DNA from: Ciona intestinalis
Taxonomy: Eukaryota; Chordata; Ascidiacea; Phlebobranchia; Cionidae
Assembly: GCF_000224145.3 (NCBI RefSeq)
Contig: NC_020174.2
Span: 6,245,106 to 6,309,105 of the forward strand
Length of the DNA: 64,000 nucleotides
Reading direction: 5' to 3'
Shown here: one piece after another, positions 24,801-38,700 of the stretch
How the letters are laid out: each line of letters begins with the position of its first letter
How positions within the stretch are numbered: the first letter of the stretch is position 1
Program-made: the position numbers and the translations under genes
The notes under the pieces: model-generated
What the model saw: the letters and a program-made list of their open reading frames with translations, nothing else
The model's database searches: none
What the model was told of the DNA's origin: nothing

Positions 24801-26732
24801 GCCCAATGCTGCTACCATTGTGGACCTGTGTCCTTGGGCAAGGCACTTTCCCCTATTTGTCTAAAATCCTAATCACCAACGATAAATAAGTTACATACAT
24901 GGTAACTCGTAAGCGGGCACGAGGGTATGAGACAGAACACCCGCGCGTGTAATAACGACTGTCGTTGCCCCGTCATGCGAGGATAAGTATCTTAAATTCA
25001 TTCATTCAACTTTTAATATATGCAGAATATACCTCAACCGTCATCATTAGATAAGGCATGAACTTTTCCTTTGCGTCGATCATTTGCAGGAGAGGAAAGT
25101 CACAGAAAACATCGCTGAACATAAGGAAGAAAGCGTCCATGTCTCCGTTCATAATAACATCACGGAAATGGTAGATACAGCCAGCTGTACCGAGCATCGT
25201 GTATTCTTGCAGGTAACTAGAATTATATGCTATCGGTTAGTTTAATAAATACATGTAACTTGCACGGAGAAACGGCAGCCGTTATTGCACGGGTGTTATG
25301 TTTCATACACCTCGTGCCCGCTTACAAATACCACGTATGTAACTTTGTGGGTGATTTATTTTAGCGTTTTTTTTTTCAGTTTGAACTTACCTGATGTTTT
25401 TGCCATACTTCTGCCTCTCCCTTCGCACGAAACGTTTAATTGCATCGCTTGGTTGGAAGAAACCAATCAACAAAATCTCAGTGACCTCTGGTATCTGTAT
25501 GAAACACGTAGAAACGTAACTTTATGTCAAGTTTAGTTTGATGTAGAGCCACGATAGGCATTTGTAATAAATCAATAAATCTTGTTTTATCCTTGCATGG
25601 CAACGACAGTCATTACATTTTTTCACCTCGGGCCCGCTCACGGATTACGACGTGCGAACTTTCGCACATACGCCCACACTGGTAGCAGCGACGAGCCTTG
25701 ACCGCATTACCTCTAGGTTAAAGTCAGCCGAGCTATATTCACCATGCTATCATGAGTCGTATGTCAAAATGTTAATTTGTCCACAATTATGAATGCTACA
25801 CATAAAGTGTCAAATTATTGTTTTTTTAAGATTTCCCAATAACTTACTTTACTACAGGCTTCGATATGGTGGTGTATAAGTGGAAAGCCTGCGATGGGGA
25901 AAAGTGGTTTGGGGACATCTAAACTCAGTGGACGGAATCGTGTACCTGTGGGAAGCTTGAGTTATATGGTATGTAACTATTATTAGTAACGGTGTTGAAA
26001 TGTATAGTAGGGTAAGGTAAAATAGGAGATGCTTTGATTATATTTTCTCGCCCCCTTTTGCGTAAGCAATGAATGACTACAGAATTGTATAACCGTTGTT
26101 AATTGTTCAAAACACGTTCAGGAAATATGGGATATTATTTTCCAAAGATATCTTATCTTACTGTACAATATACCTATTATAGTAAACGGTATTAAAAAAT
26201 GTCTGGTTCGTTTAACTATATAGACTCGCCACAAATACTTTGTACATTTAAACAATGCAGAGTTTGAACCTGTAGGCTATATATGATATACTGTATAGTT
26301 GTGAAGCCCTCGGGCTTTTTTGCAACCTACATACAAAGTTTAAAACTGTTTAAGAGTAAAAGTAAAACAGCTTATATGTGATTTCAGCCATGTTTTCTTA
26401 CGTTTTTTCCAAAACTTATCGATGTAGTTATAATAATGTTGGGTAAAATGTGGGATATCGTTAGCACCCAAAACTCATATTTCGTGATCATGTTTTGAAC
26501 AAATAACAACGCTCTTTTAGAGTTGCGGGGCTACGGTTATATAACTCTGCAAATATTCTTCGTTTACTACCAAATGGGACGAGAAAGAAAGTAAAACGCG
26601 TCCCTTCTTACCCCACCCTGCTATATTTTAAATTAAACTAGTTGAAATACAGTCAATACCGGTATGTAACTTCACCATCACAAACTCACCCTTTTCTGGT
26701 CCACCAACTAAAATAACTGCCTTCACTTTCAT
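21858..26732 (-). CDS. GMPPA: GDP-mannose pyrophosphorylase A (mannose-1-phosphate guanylyltransferase alpha)
   Basis: Nine exons on the - strand, 423 residues (human 420): 26690-26732, 25848-25945, 25391-25494, 25033-25216, 24484-24686, 23944-24217, 23566-23658, 22396-22567, 21858-21958. GMPPA is the cytosolic regulatory partner of GMPPB and senses GDP-mannose to restrain its synthesis for glycosylation. Visible: N-terminal nucleotidyltransferase start [19 protein letters not shown] and [10 protein letters not shown], then [38 protein letters not shown], left-handed beta-helix hexapeptides ([18 protein letters not shown]) and [19 protein letters not shown]. The last exon ends with FKNQILL, matching the family end FTNQIIL. 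The exon at 23566-23658 occurs a second time at 22903-22995 beside an N gap; using it once keeps the family length, so I treat the other as an assembly duplicate. The first coding exon is only 43 bases. Confidence 0.95.
22245..22371 (+). repeat. Family B MITE, 3' half
   Basis: Shares the internal block GTTGTTAATTGTTTAAAACA and the terminal TCTTGCCCCCACAGTA with other family B copies. It lies in the last GMPPA intron. Confidence 0.6.
22708..23248 (+). repeat. Duplicated segment, copy 1 (contains extra GMPPA exon 7)
   Basis: Almost identical to 23374-23910 at an offset of about 663 bases. It includes the 93-base GMPPA exon (22903-22995, coding on the - strand) and two family A repeat tails. 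The copy ends directly at the N gap. Confidence 0.9.
23249..23373. other. Assembly gap (125 N)
   Basis: Run of N between the two copies of the duplicated segment; the gap size is probably nominal. Confidence 0.99.
23374..23910 (+). repeat. Duplicated segment, copy 2 (contains GMPPA exon 7)
   Basis: Second copy of 22708-23248 with a few substitutions and small indels, such as GGACTGGGC against GGACCTTGGGC. The flank beyond it continues without a break into GMPPA exon 6, so this copy is taken as the real exon location. Confidence 0.9.
24745..25015 (+). repeat. Family A SINE, full-length reference copy
   Basis: The best complete copy. It has a tRNA-like head with B-box-like GGGTTCGAAGCCC, a middle part (CCTTGGGCAAGGCAC), and a tail (CGTAAGCGGGCACGAGG ... 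GCGAGGATAAG) ending in ATTCATTCA repeats. It is antisense to GMPPA, in an intron. Confidence 0.8.
25265..25350 (-). repeat. Family A SINE tail
   Basis: Reverse copy (CACGGGTGTTATGTTTCATA ... CGTGCCCGCTTAC) in the GMPPA intron between 25216 and 25391. Confidence 0.8.
25590..25755 (-). repeat. Family A SINE, diverged
   Basis: Reverse copy with the tail (CTTGCATGGCAACGACAGTC) and head (CTGGTAGCAGCGACGAGCCT) in a GMPPA intron. Confidence 0.7.
26003..26167 (+). repeat. Family B MITE
   Basis: Begins TATAGTAGGGTAAGG and ends ATCTTATCTTACTGTA, with the internal GTTGTTAATTGTTCAAAACA block. First GMPPA intron. Confidence 0.7.
26434..26624 (-). repeat. Family B MITE, reverse orientation
   Basis: Begins TTGGGTAAAATGTGGG and ends CTTCTTACCCCACCCTGCTATA. 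The internal block runs in reverse relative to other copies. First GMPPA intron. Confidence 0.7.
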
Positions 26733-28864
26733 AGCTACTGTTCTGTTAATCGACTGCTACTGTTTTGTAAAATGGATAAGAACCTAGAACAACACGGTTG
26801 CCAACTTTTACCTTTTTCTTTTTTTTTCGAAGTTTTCAGCGCAACCGGTTAAACGACTTCGAAACCTTTAACTGGCAAACATAGTTCACTGTTTCTTAGA
26901 AATATGATACTCTCAAGTGACCTGGTGTTTTACCCTTGTAAGTGTTGAGAATCCAAGACGCCACGTTTGTACAACAGTGCTTTTACATTTATGTCATACA
27001 TATTGGACGCTATAACTGAAATTTAACTAAATACTATTTACACTGACGAACCGCGCAACTCAAGTCTTGTATTTAATGCTCCAGGGTTGTTATGTAATAA
27101 CAAAATACGTTTAATCAACAGTTGGAAAAAACGTGGCATTCTCCAAGATTGCACAACAAAATCAAGTTAATTTTGTTAGAAGTTCTGAAATTATTTAAAC
27201 GTGTGGTGGTAGCAGAGAGCTGGGCGGTTCGCCAATGCGGATTTGGTTACGATTTTCATTCATTCACGCGTCGAAGAAAAGAGTAATTGAAATACTCGAG
27301 AGGTAAGGTCGTTGATGTGTTGAGCAATTAGTACAAAGGTTGTACAGAAAGTTTACTTTGCGTTTTATGTTGGAATAATTAAGAATAATGATTTGAGGAC
27401 TTGGAAATAGATGTGACGCTTTACGTTGTAGCGATAATTATTTTCTATATTTAATGCCTTGAGCATTTGTTACGTTCTTGCGAATGTATGGCTGATGAAT
27501 TCGTGTTTTTATTATCAGCGGGGTTTTGTTTTCGTACATGGTTCATTTTGGTGTGTACAAACTGTTACATGTAGATGCAGCATCTACTATGGAAAGTTAA
27601 ATAGTTTCACATTTGTTTAGGAATCTGTAAGAACATGATGAATCATTACTAATGGCGGGTGACACGAAATACCGAAGGAAACTCTGGTACACTGTCCAAC
27701 CGCGTGAAAACGGAAGTACAGACTGGGATTTATTAACGCCTGTCCCTTCAACTGAAAGATCAAATGAACCAGGGAATCAACCAGGTTTCGTATTTTAATG
27801 TCTTTAAGATACCATTTAGTAAGTTGGGGTAAGATGGTCCATGTTTTCATTTTTCCCATTTAATGGTAAACAGCGAACATTTAGATGATAACATACCCGC
27901 AGCCTTGCGACTCTAAAAAGCGTTGTTAATTGTCAAAACACAATTATAAAACGTGGATTTTAGGTGTTAACGGTATCATCTTACCCCACAGTACTATAGA
28001 ACCTATAGTTCCGCCTTTGGAGCGAAAAATCAATGTTAAATTTAAACTTAAGGATCTAACACGACGAGGTATGCTTCGCCCGCAGAAAGAAAGTTGCTTG
28101 GAGTGTTTGACCAATACTTCGCTTCAACGATAAGTGAGCTGCTGAATTACTCGTTCACGTTTAAGTTCAATTGTATATTTCGGTTCTGGTCCAATAGCAA
28201 TCTTTACAACACTTACCACTCAGTAGGCCATTGTTTTCCGCCGTTCCGTTTCGCAATGAGAGATTATATAACTTTCGAGCATAAACAGTTTCGTTTATCG
28301 TTTGCTTTTTTCTGCTCTGTTATATGTCGGCATTCCGAATGTCGAAACGAAATTGTTTTCGCCCCGAAACGCAGGTCCACCGTCCGAGTTAAGGGCCTTG
28401 TAATTGCCTCTTGAATTTAGCGCGGGGAAACGCTTCGGTCGTTTCATCAAACGTTGCGCCACAAGCTCGAAACAATGTGGACAGGCTTGTTCAAATTCGC
28501 AATAGCGAGTTCGCTAAGGTACAGACACATATATAAGCGCTGTACTAATTTCAATTGGTGACCGCACGAACCCGTGTATAACTTAATAACAAAACACATC
28601 CCTATATGACTGGAGCGTAATTGGATATCCTGGATCGATTTGACCTATTCGAAAAAGGTTGTATATTGAGACCGCTCATATAAAGCGCTTATAAAGTGTC
28701 ATTCGATTTGACAGCGGATTATATATTGGCGGCTCACGAGGTAGTGTTTTGTACAGGCAGCAATACTTTCCTTTATTAAACCGTGTGTGCAATCTGTATC
28801 TGGCTTCAAATAAACTGCATAGGCATTGACTTGGATTGACAGTTGTGTTCCAACAGGCCAGCAG
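26733..28864. other. Divergent intergenic region GMPPA / SESTD1
   Basis: Holds the head-to-head promoters of GMPPA (-) and SESTD1 (+). No coding exon was recognised. A family B MITE occupies 27819-27998. The rest looks unique and AT-rich; I see no TATA box clearly placed for either start. Confidence 0.45.
27819..27998 (+). repeat. Family B MITE, well-conserved copy
   Basis: Begins AAGTTGGGGTAAGATGG and ends ATCATCTTACCCCACAGTA, so the inverted ends are easy to see. It lies between GMPPA and SESTD1. Confidence 0.8.
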
Positions 28865-31800
28865 ATGAAAGCAAGAGACATCTCCGAGATTCTGCACAGA
28901 CGTGTTGCCTTCTTGGCAGGTATGTTTAGTCTCAGTCTTACGTGATCGATAAGTTGTTTAACATAATGAATTTCTGTCATTAATTTGTTCATGTTTATAA
29001 AACCGCGACAGCTAGCACTAAGCGTCGATGCAGCGCATTGATTTTATGTATTGTTAATATTTGTATTACTGAGACGGTGTTTGGATACGAACGTCCGGTA
29101 GCGCGGTACAAATAATATCGATTCGGATTTGAAACGAAATCAAAAGTTGTTTGACAAAAGCGTTCTGATCCCTTTTCACCGAGGACAATCACGACTTAAT
29201 TGACCGCTTGTAGCGCGCCTGGAATGCCAGTGGAGCGGTGTGTAAAGCATGAATAGGAGGCGCACGGCGAAACTGAATTGAATGTAATTGTAACTTGCTT
29301 TATCCTCGCGTGGCTGGAAAACGACAGTCGTTATAACACGAATGTTCCGTTTCATACACCTGATGCCTGCTGACCAGTTATTATCACATATGTAACTTTG
29401 TGAGTGATTGTTTTTCTGTATATGGCTGACAATTTAGACAATCCATTATAGTGACCACGAGGTTGGCATTCTATCGTTTTCTTCACTCACTTGCTATTGT
29501 TTTGTTGCTCTTATAAAGGCGGCAAGGACAGGAGAGGAAACCACGTGATCACCATACCGAACGTCAAGGAGAAGTACCAACACACGGAGCACTCGGTTAG
29601 CACCACGTTGCGGTACCTGGCTTCAATTCTCGGGTAATGGTTTCTTGTTATACAAACGTGTTATAACAAGCCCGTTAAGTTATCGATTTGTTTGCTGCCT
29701 TCAGCAAACGCAAACATTTCTCCGTGGATTTAATTGTATTGCTTTTTATTTAGAAAACGCGAACGATTTACGATTCTGTTGGATGTGAGGTCTTCGAGTT
29801 GGAATTCTGCAAAACCAATTATCCGCATTATACAAGTATGTATGTGTTCTACAATGTATGTAGAATCAACATCATGATTGCAGCTACAGCAGCTTTGCAA
29901 ACACACGGAAGTCGACAAACTTTGATAAAAAAATCAGCTTGTAAGCGGGCACAATGTGTATGAAACAGAACACCTGTGGTATACCGACTGTCGTTGCCCC
30001 GCCATGCAAGGATAAATAAGTTACATTCATTTTAATGCTTATTGTTTTATTTGTTTTAGTATTGCCTTCGAGATCAAGTGGATTTAGTCTGCATTGTGAA
30101 ACCCGGGGAATTCTGGGAGAAACATCGAACAAATTTCAACTTTAAAAAATACAAAGACAGGCTGGGATTTGAGGTAAAGTCATGGTGTGTTCAACACTCA
30201 ATTATCAAATAAAAAACTTGTAGATTTTGCTTCAATTTTACAAACCATGCGTTCTTGTATAGGTTGGGGTAAGATGGCGAGATGTTATATGATTTCATTC
30301 TTTTTATCGTCCTATTTCGTAATAAGCAAAGCTCGACACTGTGATGCTACCGTTATAGACGCATCTGTCCTTGAACAAGATATTTACTTTAAATTACTCC
30401 GACCCAGCGTTCCTTATGGGTTGTCTAATTTGTCAGCCATACACTAAAAAATACAAAAAATTATTATCCAAAAATTTACGTATATGTGGTAACTCGTAAG
30501 CAGGTACTATACGTGTGTAAAAACGCAAAACTTTTGATATAATGACTGCTGTCGCCCCGCCATGCAAAGATAAAACAAGTTACATTCACTTATTCGTGTT
30601 TTTACTTGCAGACCACTCTAGTATCTGAAGAAAAGCTTCGTCGTTACGTTGATGTTAATAATCTGCCTCGTGAGTTCGGTGGGAACTTAAGCTACGACCA
30701 CCATCAATGGATAAGGAACCGAATGAGTTATGAGAAATACGTGGAAGAAGCTTCGGAAAAACTGGATTTCATTCAAACTGTGGGGAGTGTAGCGAAGCAA
30801 GACGAAGAGCTGGTAAGTGAATGTAAAATCGAATGAAAATATTTTTGATTAACTTTTGGGTAGATGCACATTTAGTCTCGGTGTATTAAAACTAAGTAAT
30901 ATTTGTTTAACATTTTTACTTATATATAGTAGGTTAGGGGAGATCGGACACCTTTTCACTGTATTTTCTCGTTCAATTAGGTAGTAAGCAAAGAACATTT
31001 TAAAAAAAAGATTACCGTATTCTCACGACTTTAATAGACCGCTGTTAATTTTTAAAAACACTATCAGGATGTTTGGATATAATGAGCTAAAGGTGTCCCG
31101 TCTTCCCCCACCCTACTATACTTTAATTGTCTCTTTGATTACGATAGAAAATATTACAGCGACAAAACAATAGTCGTTAAAACAGAATTAGGTTAAAAAA
31201 TTGACGGAAGGAAAGAAAATTAGTTTAGTGTTAGAAAAACTTAAATTATAAATTTATTTTTTCAAAGTCCTGTTGCGATTCCGACTCAAGTGACGATTAC
31301 ACCGACAGCGGGCATGCGACAGGGCACACCATCACCAGTAGCTCTTCCACCACGCCATCTCGCGGTCGGTTATTGGAAACTGAGCACACAGAGTCGAGGT
31401 CAAAATCGAGCAGTAGCGATGAACACTACGTTTATCATCTTAACAATGATAACAGGTGGGTTACCGTTTTATTTAATAAGTTAAAAACTTAACGCTATGC
31501 TATAGTGTTGTATATTTTGAATTTGAACACAAATATAAAGCCGTCCATGGAAGACATCATTGCGGTAATATGTTCCCCGGTCAAGACACTTAACGGCAAA
31601 TCCTGATATTGTTTTGCTATATGGCGAACATAACGTCGGCGATAAAACATACATACCTATAATAAGTTGTTCTGATTAAAATCACATTTTATGTTAAAAT
31701 CTCCTAGCCCAGAAAAACAGCAACCTGTGCCCGCCCCCAGAACCACCATCGTGTCGTCACCAGTCGCCCAACCGAGAAGACAACGCAGCAGGTAAGCTAT

Positions 31801-34800
31801 GTCACATGCCGCGTTCATGAACAAAAAGTTAGATATGCGGTATCGCATAGGCGGGCATAAAAAAATACATTTGTAAACTTACAGTTCAAATATTATTCTA
31901 ATTTAAAACGTATATTTGGCAACCACGCTTTTATTTGATACTTTAACTCAAGTACTTTTTATTACCTCATTTTTTTGTATCACAACTGTCGTTTTGATTT
32001 TAATTTCCATCTTCGGGTGATTCCCCTCTTCTGTGATTAATTAATCTGGTCTTAACAGTGTAATTCCGTTGTAAACTTAATATGGTATGTTCTGTTATGT
32101 TTTACACAAGAACATAATATGCAACAGGAGCGTCCCAGCAAAAGAAAACCAACCGAACGGAAAGCCATCAGTTACAAGACACAGCACCAAAGGGAAAGGT
32201 CCGCCACCATACGAACACGTTTATACATTACCAACGTACGGTAATAGTAGGAAAGAATCCACAAAACGAAACAGCGAATGTCGTTACCAGACGGTTGACG
32301 GTTCGTCGAGAAACGGTCCGCGACAGTTGCGAAAGAAACGCAACAGAGAATATGAGAATATCTATTCTTCGAATCCGCAAAAATCAAGGTATAAACACTC
32401 AGTATTTTCAACACTTTTTAAACAATTTTGATTTTTCTTTATTTTTTTACCAAATTTTTAACGAAAAATGGATATAGATTGATGCCTTCTCGTTCTGTTC
32501 CTGACCTTGCCCGCAGAACCTCTCGTAGCGAACCAACGGATGATGCCAAGCGACAATTACGAAATGCTCTTCGTAACTTTCCCAGTCCCACAGTTCAACA
32601 AGGTAAGTTACACAATTAAAAGCTACACGCAGTTATGAGGTGAAATAATTGTACGTGATTTGAATAATGGCATCGAGGGATTTGTGCACAAGCGCTTTAT
32701 AACCACAGAGAATGTTGTGGGTTTCTATAATGAGTGTTAAAAGGTGATGTATATAGTATATACACGTAAATGTTATTCACCTATATCTTATAGTACTGCG
32801 GTGTACAGGATTGATATCGTTAGCAAATAATCCCTCGTATTATCAATTAAAACGCTCTTTTAACGTTTTGCGAAAACGGCTATGTAATTTTGTAAATATT
32901 TTTTGTTTACTATGCCAAATGTGACGAAAAAGTAATCTAGTATCCGTATGTAATCCCAAAATTTTGTTAAATAGGCCGCCGTTGTAATTTCTGTTTCAGG
33001 AGAAAAACTTCTCCAACAGTTAGGAACAACAGCGGATGACTCCGATGGTTTTCGAACCGGTATCTCTCAACCTTTGCCCCAGGAAGTCGTGGATATGATG
33101 CGTAATATAAACAGATTACAGGTGAGATATTTAGTCGTAAGTTTTGAGGAAGACTTACCCGTGTTAATTTCCGTGTATTTGGTCTTAATATAGAGCTCAC
33201 AAAATTGGACGCTTCTCGTAATGAATTAACACTCAGTTTTAAATGCTCCGAAATATATAACCGACAAAAGTCGCAGAGAAACAGCCTACTCTGTTAGATA
33301 TCTCAAATATAATCTGTTTTTATCGCATTTTCAGGTTATCCTTCAAAAACTAGAGGCCTCGTCTCCCAATAAACAAGACGGGGTTAAACAACGAGAGAAA
33401 AGAAGAAGAAGGAAAACCTTAGGTGGAAACCCAGACCAAGACGATGGTTTCTCGGAGCAAAATGAAACCGTGACACCCAGGGCTATTTCAGATCACCTTA
33501 AAACTGTAAATATCAGTTATAATATATTTTATTTTCTATATAAAGGATAGGGTCAGATGAGACTGTTCTCTTCTCATCCCATTTGGTGGAAAACAAAAAA
33601 TGTTTACAGAATTATATAACCGTAAATGCTGTACAGATGCTTGCTAACGGTGTTCCATTTTATTTCGAAACCTGTTCCACGCTGGTAGATGGGATTTTCT
33701 GACCTGCTAAACAATTCACAGGTTTATAATTGGATTCGTGGTCCTGGCGAAGACCATTTGAAAAAAGATTCAACTTTTGGAAACTCTTTGGAAGAAACTG
33801 AAAAATTAATTTTGTGCCACAACGGATTATTAAAGAAATCTGCGGTTAGTAAAACTTCTTTTTGTAAAATTTTATATTTTCTGAATGTTTATAATATTGC
33901 ATGACTCATACTTTAATAAAAGAATAAACGGTGCAACATATTTATCCTCGCATGGTGGGGCAACGACAGTCGTTACAACACGGGTGTTTCGTTTCAAACA
34001 CCTCGTGCTCGCTTACAAGTTACCGCTTATGTTACTTTTTTAATTTGCAGGAACCGTTTCGAGTATTGGCGGATATTAAACCAAAGTTTTTGGAGTTAAA
34101 GTCAAACATGCAGTACATGACGTCAGATCGACATCAGCGACAACAAGAAACGCCACAGGTGAATGTAACTTAGTAATCTTTGCATGGCGGAAAAACGACA
34201 ATCGTTATAACACGGGTGTTCTGTTTCATACACCTTGTACTCGCTTGCGCGTATATTGCTGTAACTTAAATGTATTAGTAAACACTGGTTTAGGCAATAA
34301 CTGTTAAATGTGACTTTCATGTATGGTGGAAAGTGCGGCAACAACTTTTCCATAGGGCGCTGTATTTCGCCTGACTGGGTAATTTGAAAATTTGCAGATT
34401 AACCATTGTTTATTTTCAGTGGGTTGAAAGTATCGCAAAGAATTTGGCAGTCGTTGAAAACTTCAGCAGAAACTTTCAAAAACAACTTGGTATAAGAGGA
34501 AATTTGTTACAAGAGACGCATGCGTTTTATAAATGCGCAGACAAGGTAACTATTGTAGGGCGGGGTAAGATGGGACATGTTTTTTTTTCTTTTTTGTCAC
34601 AATTGGTAAAACACAAAGAAAAGGAACATAAATTATAACTGTATCCTCACTACTTTAAAAGAGCGTTGTTAAATGTTGAAACACGACCAGGATATTGGGA
34701 TTTAGGTGCTAACGGTATCAACTTTACCCCACAGTACTGTATGTAATCATAAACACTAAACAGGTTTCGTCGTATCTCGACGATTTACTGAAGATATGTG

Positions 34801-35676
34801 TGAACGAAGCAACTCTATTAGATACTCTGGATACAATTCAAAACAATCTCAACGACTTGCATTACTTTCACAAGGTAATACAAATGTGCACTGTCTGCAA
34901 GATTGCAATAGCATGTTCAATAATACTAATATATTTTCGTAATGGTAATTACTCAAACGTGAAAAGCCTTGTCTGTAAATCAGCGGTAAACTATCCTACC
35001 TTTTTTGTAACTGTATAGACTGCGTTTTGTTAACTGTTGTAAGTGAATAAAACCTGGGCTGTAATAGATGCAAGTCCAACGAAGTCTTGGTAAAAAATCC
35101 GGTGACATTTAGCGTATAGGCCTATATCAGAGGAGTTTGACAAGCTGGTATTTTGCTGTTGCTACGACAAATTACGCAAATAAACTATAATCTTAATGGC
35201 TACAGATGACGTTTGTTGCATAATAGCGACGTTTAGAATCTACATATCTAACGCTTTTTAAATGTAATGACGCACAGTATCATGGTACAGTATCTTATAC
35301 GCTGTCTCGCACCCTAACTTATTGAGTCAGCTTAGCCTAGTGGTTACTTCACTTGAAACAATTCATCAATTGTTGTGGGTTCGAATCCGTCCCCACCCCT
35401 TCCACCACGGGCGCCGTCTGACCATTTGCTAAATAAAACCAACGCCAAATCAGAAAAAAAACGTTTTTGTTAGGAATGTATTCGTGTATAGCATTTGATA
35501 AATTTACGTTACGAATATTTGGTTTTGTTTTAAAAAATGTTAATATTAAAAATGCATGTAGTATTGAAGCGTTAGCCTAACTTTCGTTTTCCTACTTGAA
35601 AAGTGACAGCTTTGACCGCAGACAAAGAAAATGCGCTGGCGTTGTAAAATATCAAAATGCGTCCCTGGGTGGGCTC

Positions 35677-35727
<51 letters not shown>

Positions 35728-38700
35728 AGAGACGACGTCTGAAACGCTTTGAAATCAGCAATATAAAGAAAGTTCTCTCTCAGTTGCGCGCCTTCAGATT
35801 TATTAAGTACAGACAGTGGGCCAAACGATTATTTGCGGACAATAGGCCACGCGCGTCAACAGCATTGTGTCCACAATTACAATGTTTTTACATTAGCCGA
35901 ATACTTCATGTGTTACTTAGGAGCTAACCAACTCTCAAGAATCATTATTGCAAAATGCTACAACTTATCTACGAACGTTGTCTTCACATAATGAATACGA
36001 AGATACAAACAGGTAGTAATTAGTTTAACAGACCATTAATTACCGTACATTGTCTCTTATATCTATTATGTATTATTGTATCATATTTATAATTTGATGC
36101 ATAATCTTTAACTTTCATTTTTTTTGTGTTTAGTATTAAACTTATATTTTAACAGCTGTGTCTTTAATTATAGTTGATTGGAGTTGAATATATAATTTGT
36201 TGTAGTTTTATTCTAAAAGATCTTTTATTCACTGTACTTTGTCTTTCATATATGGATATTTTTTTGCATAATCTCTAGATTTATTAATTTTTGGACCCCG
36301 CAATTTGGTTTCATTAGTCTGTATGTCACAGTCTGTTAACTAACCCTATATTGCAGTGCTGTCTACAAGCAATCCACAAAAGCCCGCCACATCGTAGCTG
36401 AACTTAAATGTCGTGTAGTTCGTTGTCACGACCTTTGTGAAGCATGCAAGGTCAGGTTGGAGCATATACTTCAACTCAAAACTGCTCAAAAAGATGTAGT
36501 TCAGGTATTCTTGTTGCCAACATGAATATATTGTGTGTAATAACTTGTATAATAAGTTCCAACAGCCACCCCTTTGGCCTGAAAAACTTTCCCACACTTT
36601 TAATCCATAGCATGTTTTAACGACTGTGTTTTGCTGTTAATTTCTTTTCTTCTTAATTGTTTTAAAAATTTAAACTCTATTCTAAAAAAATATATATATG
36701 TATATATATGGTGTTAATAAAAGTTTTGTTATTTAAGGCGATTGAGTGGCTTACCGACACCAGACACACCATACAACAAACACACAGAGCACTCGGAAAA
36801 TCTGCTAAAGATGTGGAATTCTTGAAAGCTAGACACGAAAACATAAAAGTATATTAGTAATATATGCTCGTAAGTGCATGGATGTTTGAAACAGAACACC
36901 CGTGTTATATCGACTGTCATTGCCTTGATACTAGAATAAAACAGTTTATGTCATTCATTCTGTCATTCAACACCTTTGTTATAACAACTTAAGCCCCTCA
37001 TTACCCTACCACATAAATACTAAATAAGTTTCATACAATCATACATGCAACAACTTGTATAATAGGATATTAACATTATATAATATATGTATTACAGATA
37101 GCAGGCAAGGAAGCTTACGACAATGGTAATAAACAACTTTCCGCTATCTCCGTACTAAGAAGATGTTTACAGCTTTCCCCACCCCACGGCGCTCCTAAAC
37201 CTCCTGTCTTGAAACGAGCGTACAGCAGGTGAAGCAAATATTTTGCAAAAACTACAAACTTGATTTGTTTGGTATTTTTTACTTTGTAGCGAAATTAGAA
37301 ACATCTGTCAGTTTTTACTCTAAGTTAATTAGTATGTTTTATCTTGTTAAGCTTTGTGTCTCACAGAGATTAGATTGCTTGCACTGTAGCCAAATTATAC
37401 CATAATACTCAATGCTGTTACTCTTGCGGGACTGTGTGTCTTTGGCAGATTACTTTAAGGTAATTGCTCTAACCCGTGGTTACCTGTCAGCCAAATGTAA
37501 ATAAAAAAATATATATGTGTGACATAATCACCAAAATTCTTACCTAATTGCGGAAATTGAGATATTTGTTGTTTGACTTTAGTGGACAACTGGTTTCGGA
37601 ATCCGGCAAGTTACTTCCCACATTAGAGTCAGCTTGGGATAATTTTGTTCGTGCGTGGCATGACAGGAGAAGCCGGTTGTCTGTTGCTCATATTTTCCAT
37701 CTTAATGCTGAACAGGTATATTATATATATATGGTGTATTATATTTACGTTCTGTTTTACGATAGTTACTGTAGGGTGTAGTCTTTATTTGTGCATTGTA
37801 ATATTCCAATAAAAATGTATGTTTTGTAATGTCCGTAGCTTACTTTATCCTCGCATTGCAATGACAGTGGTTATAACACGGGTGTTCTGTTTCATACACC
37901 TCGTGCCCGCTTACGAGACTACGAGTTACCATGTACGTAACTTTGTAGATGTTGATATTTCGCCTAAATGGCGCTGTCAGTCTCTTATTCCAGTAGAATA
38001 AAAGTAATTGTTTCCTTAACTTTTAGTTATTTAAACGCGCATCGCAACTTGAGGTTGACATTGATGATGCTTACCCTTCCCCACCAAACCAATACAACAC
38101 CAACACCAATGATGGACGCACATCAAGGGTATGTGTAGCATATGTTGTGTCTTTAAACATCTATGTTTTGTCTATCTATACGGCCTCACACTCATTACCA
38201 TTATTTGTAACTTCATAAGCTTTGGAAATCAAAGAAAGTAATGCTAATTTCAGTAATTTGTAACAATAACAAAAATTTTTTTTTTGCTTTTTTACAAACA
38301 TTTGTCGTTTATTCCAGCAATCCCGTAGTAGCAGCACGAAGAGGAAGATGGAACCTCTTCGTGAAGCTCATTACTCCTTCCATGATGACTTGGAAGAAGT
38401 GATGCGGATGGGAGACAATCTTCTACATACTGACGACTATGAAGGACTTTTATCTTCAGATGACGGGTGAGAACTGAGAAATTACAGATTAAGATTTTAT
38501 AAGTTAATTAAAAAAACAGAGCAGTTATATTTATCTTTTAGTTTAAAATATAACTGTGTTTGATTTTAGTTCTGTTTACAAAAATAAAATAGATATATAT
38601 ATAGACCCATTGTGTCAAACTTAAAAAGGCCTAAGCCATACATTATACATTAAATTGTTCAATAAACTATAATTCAATAGTAGTAGTAACGTACTAGAAA

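Noticed and set aside
35324..35400. Possible second tRNA gene
   Set aside because: A and B boxes exist, but acceptor and anticodon stems do not pair, and an A-tail follows. Called a SINE instead.
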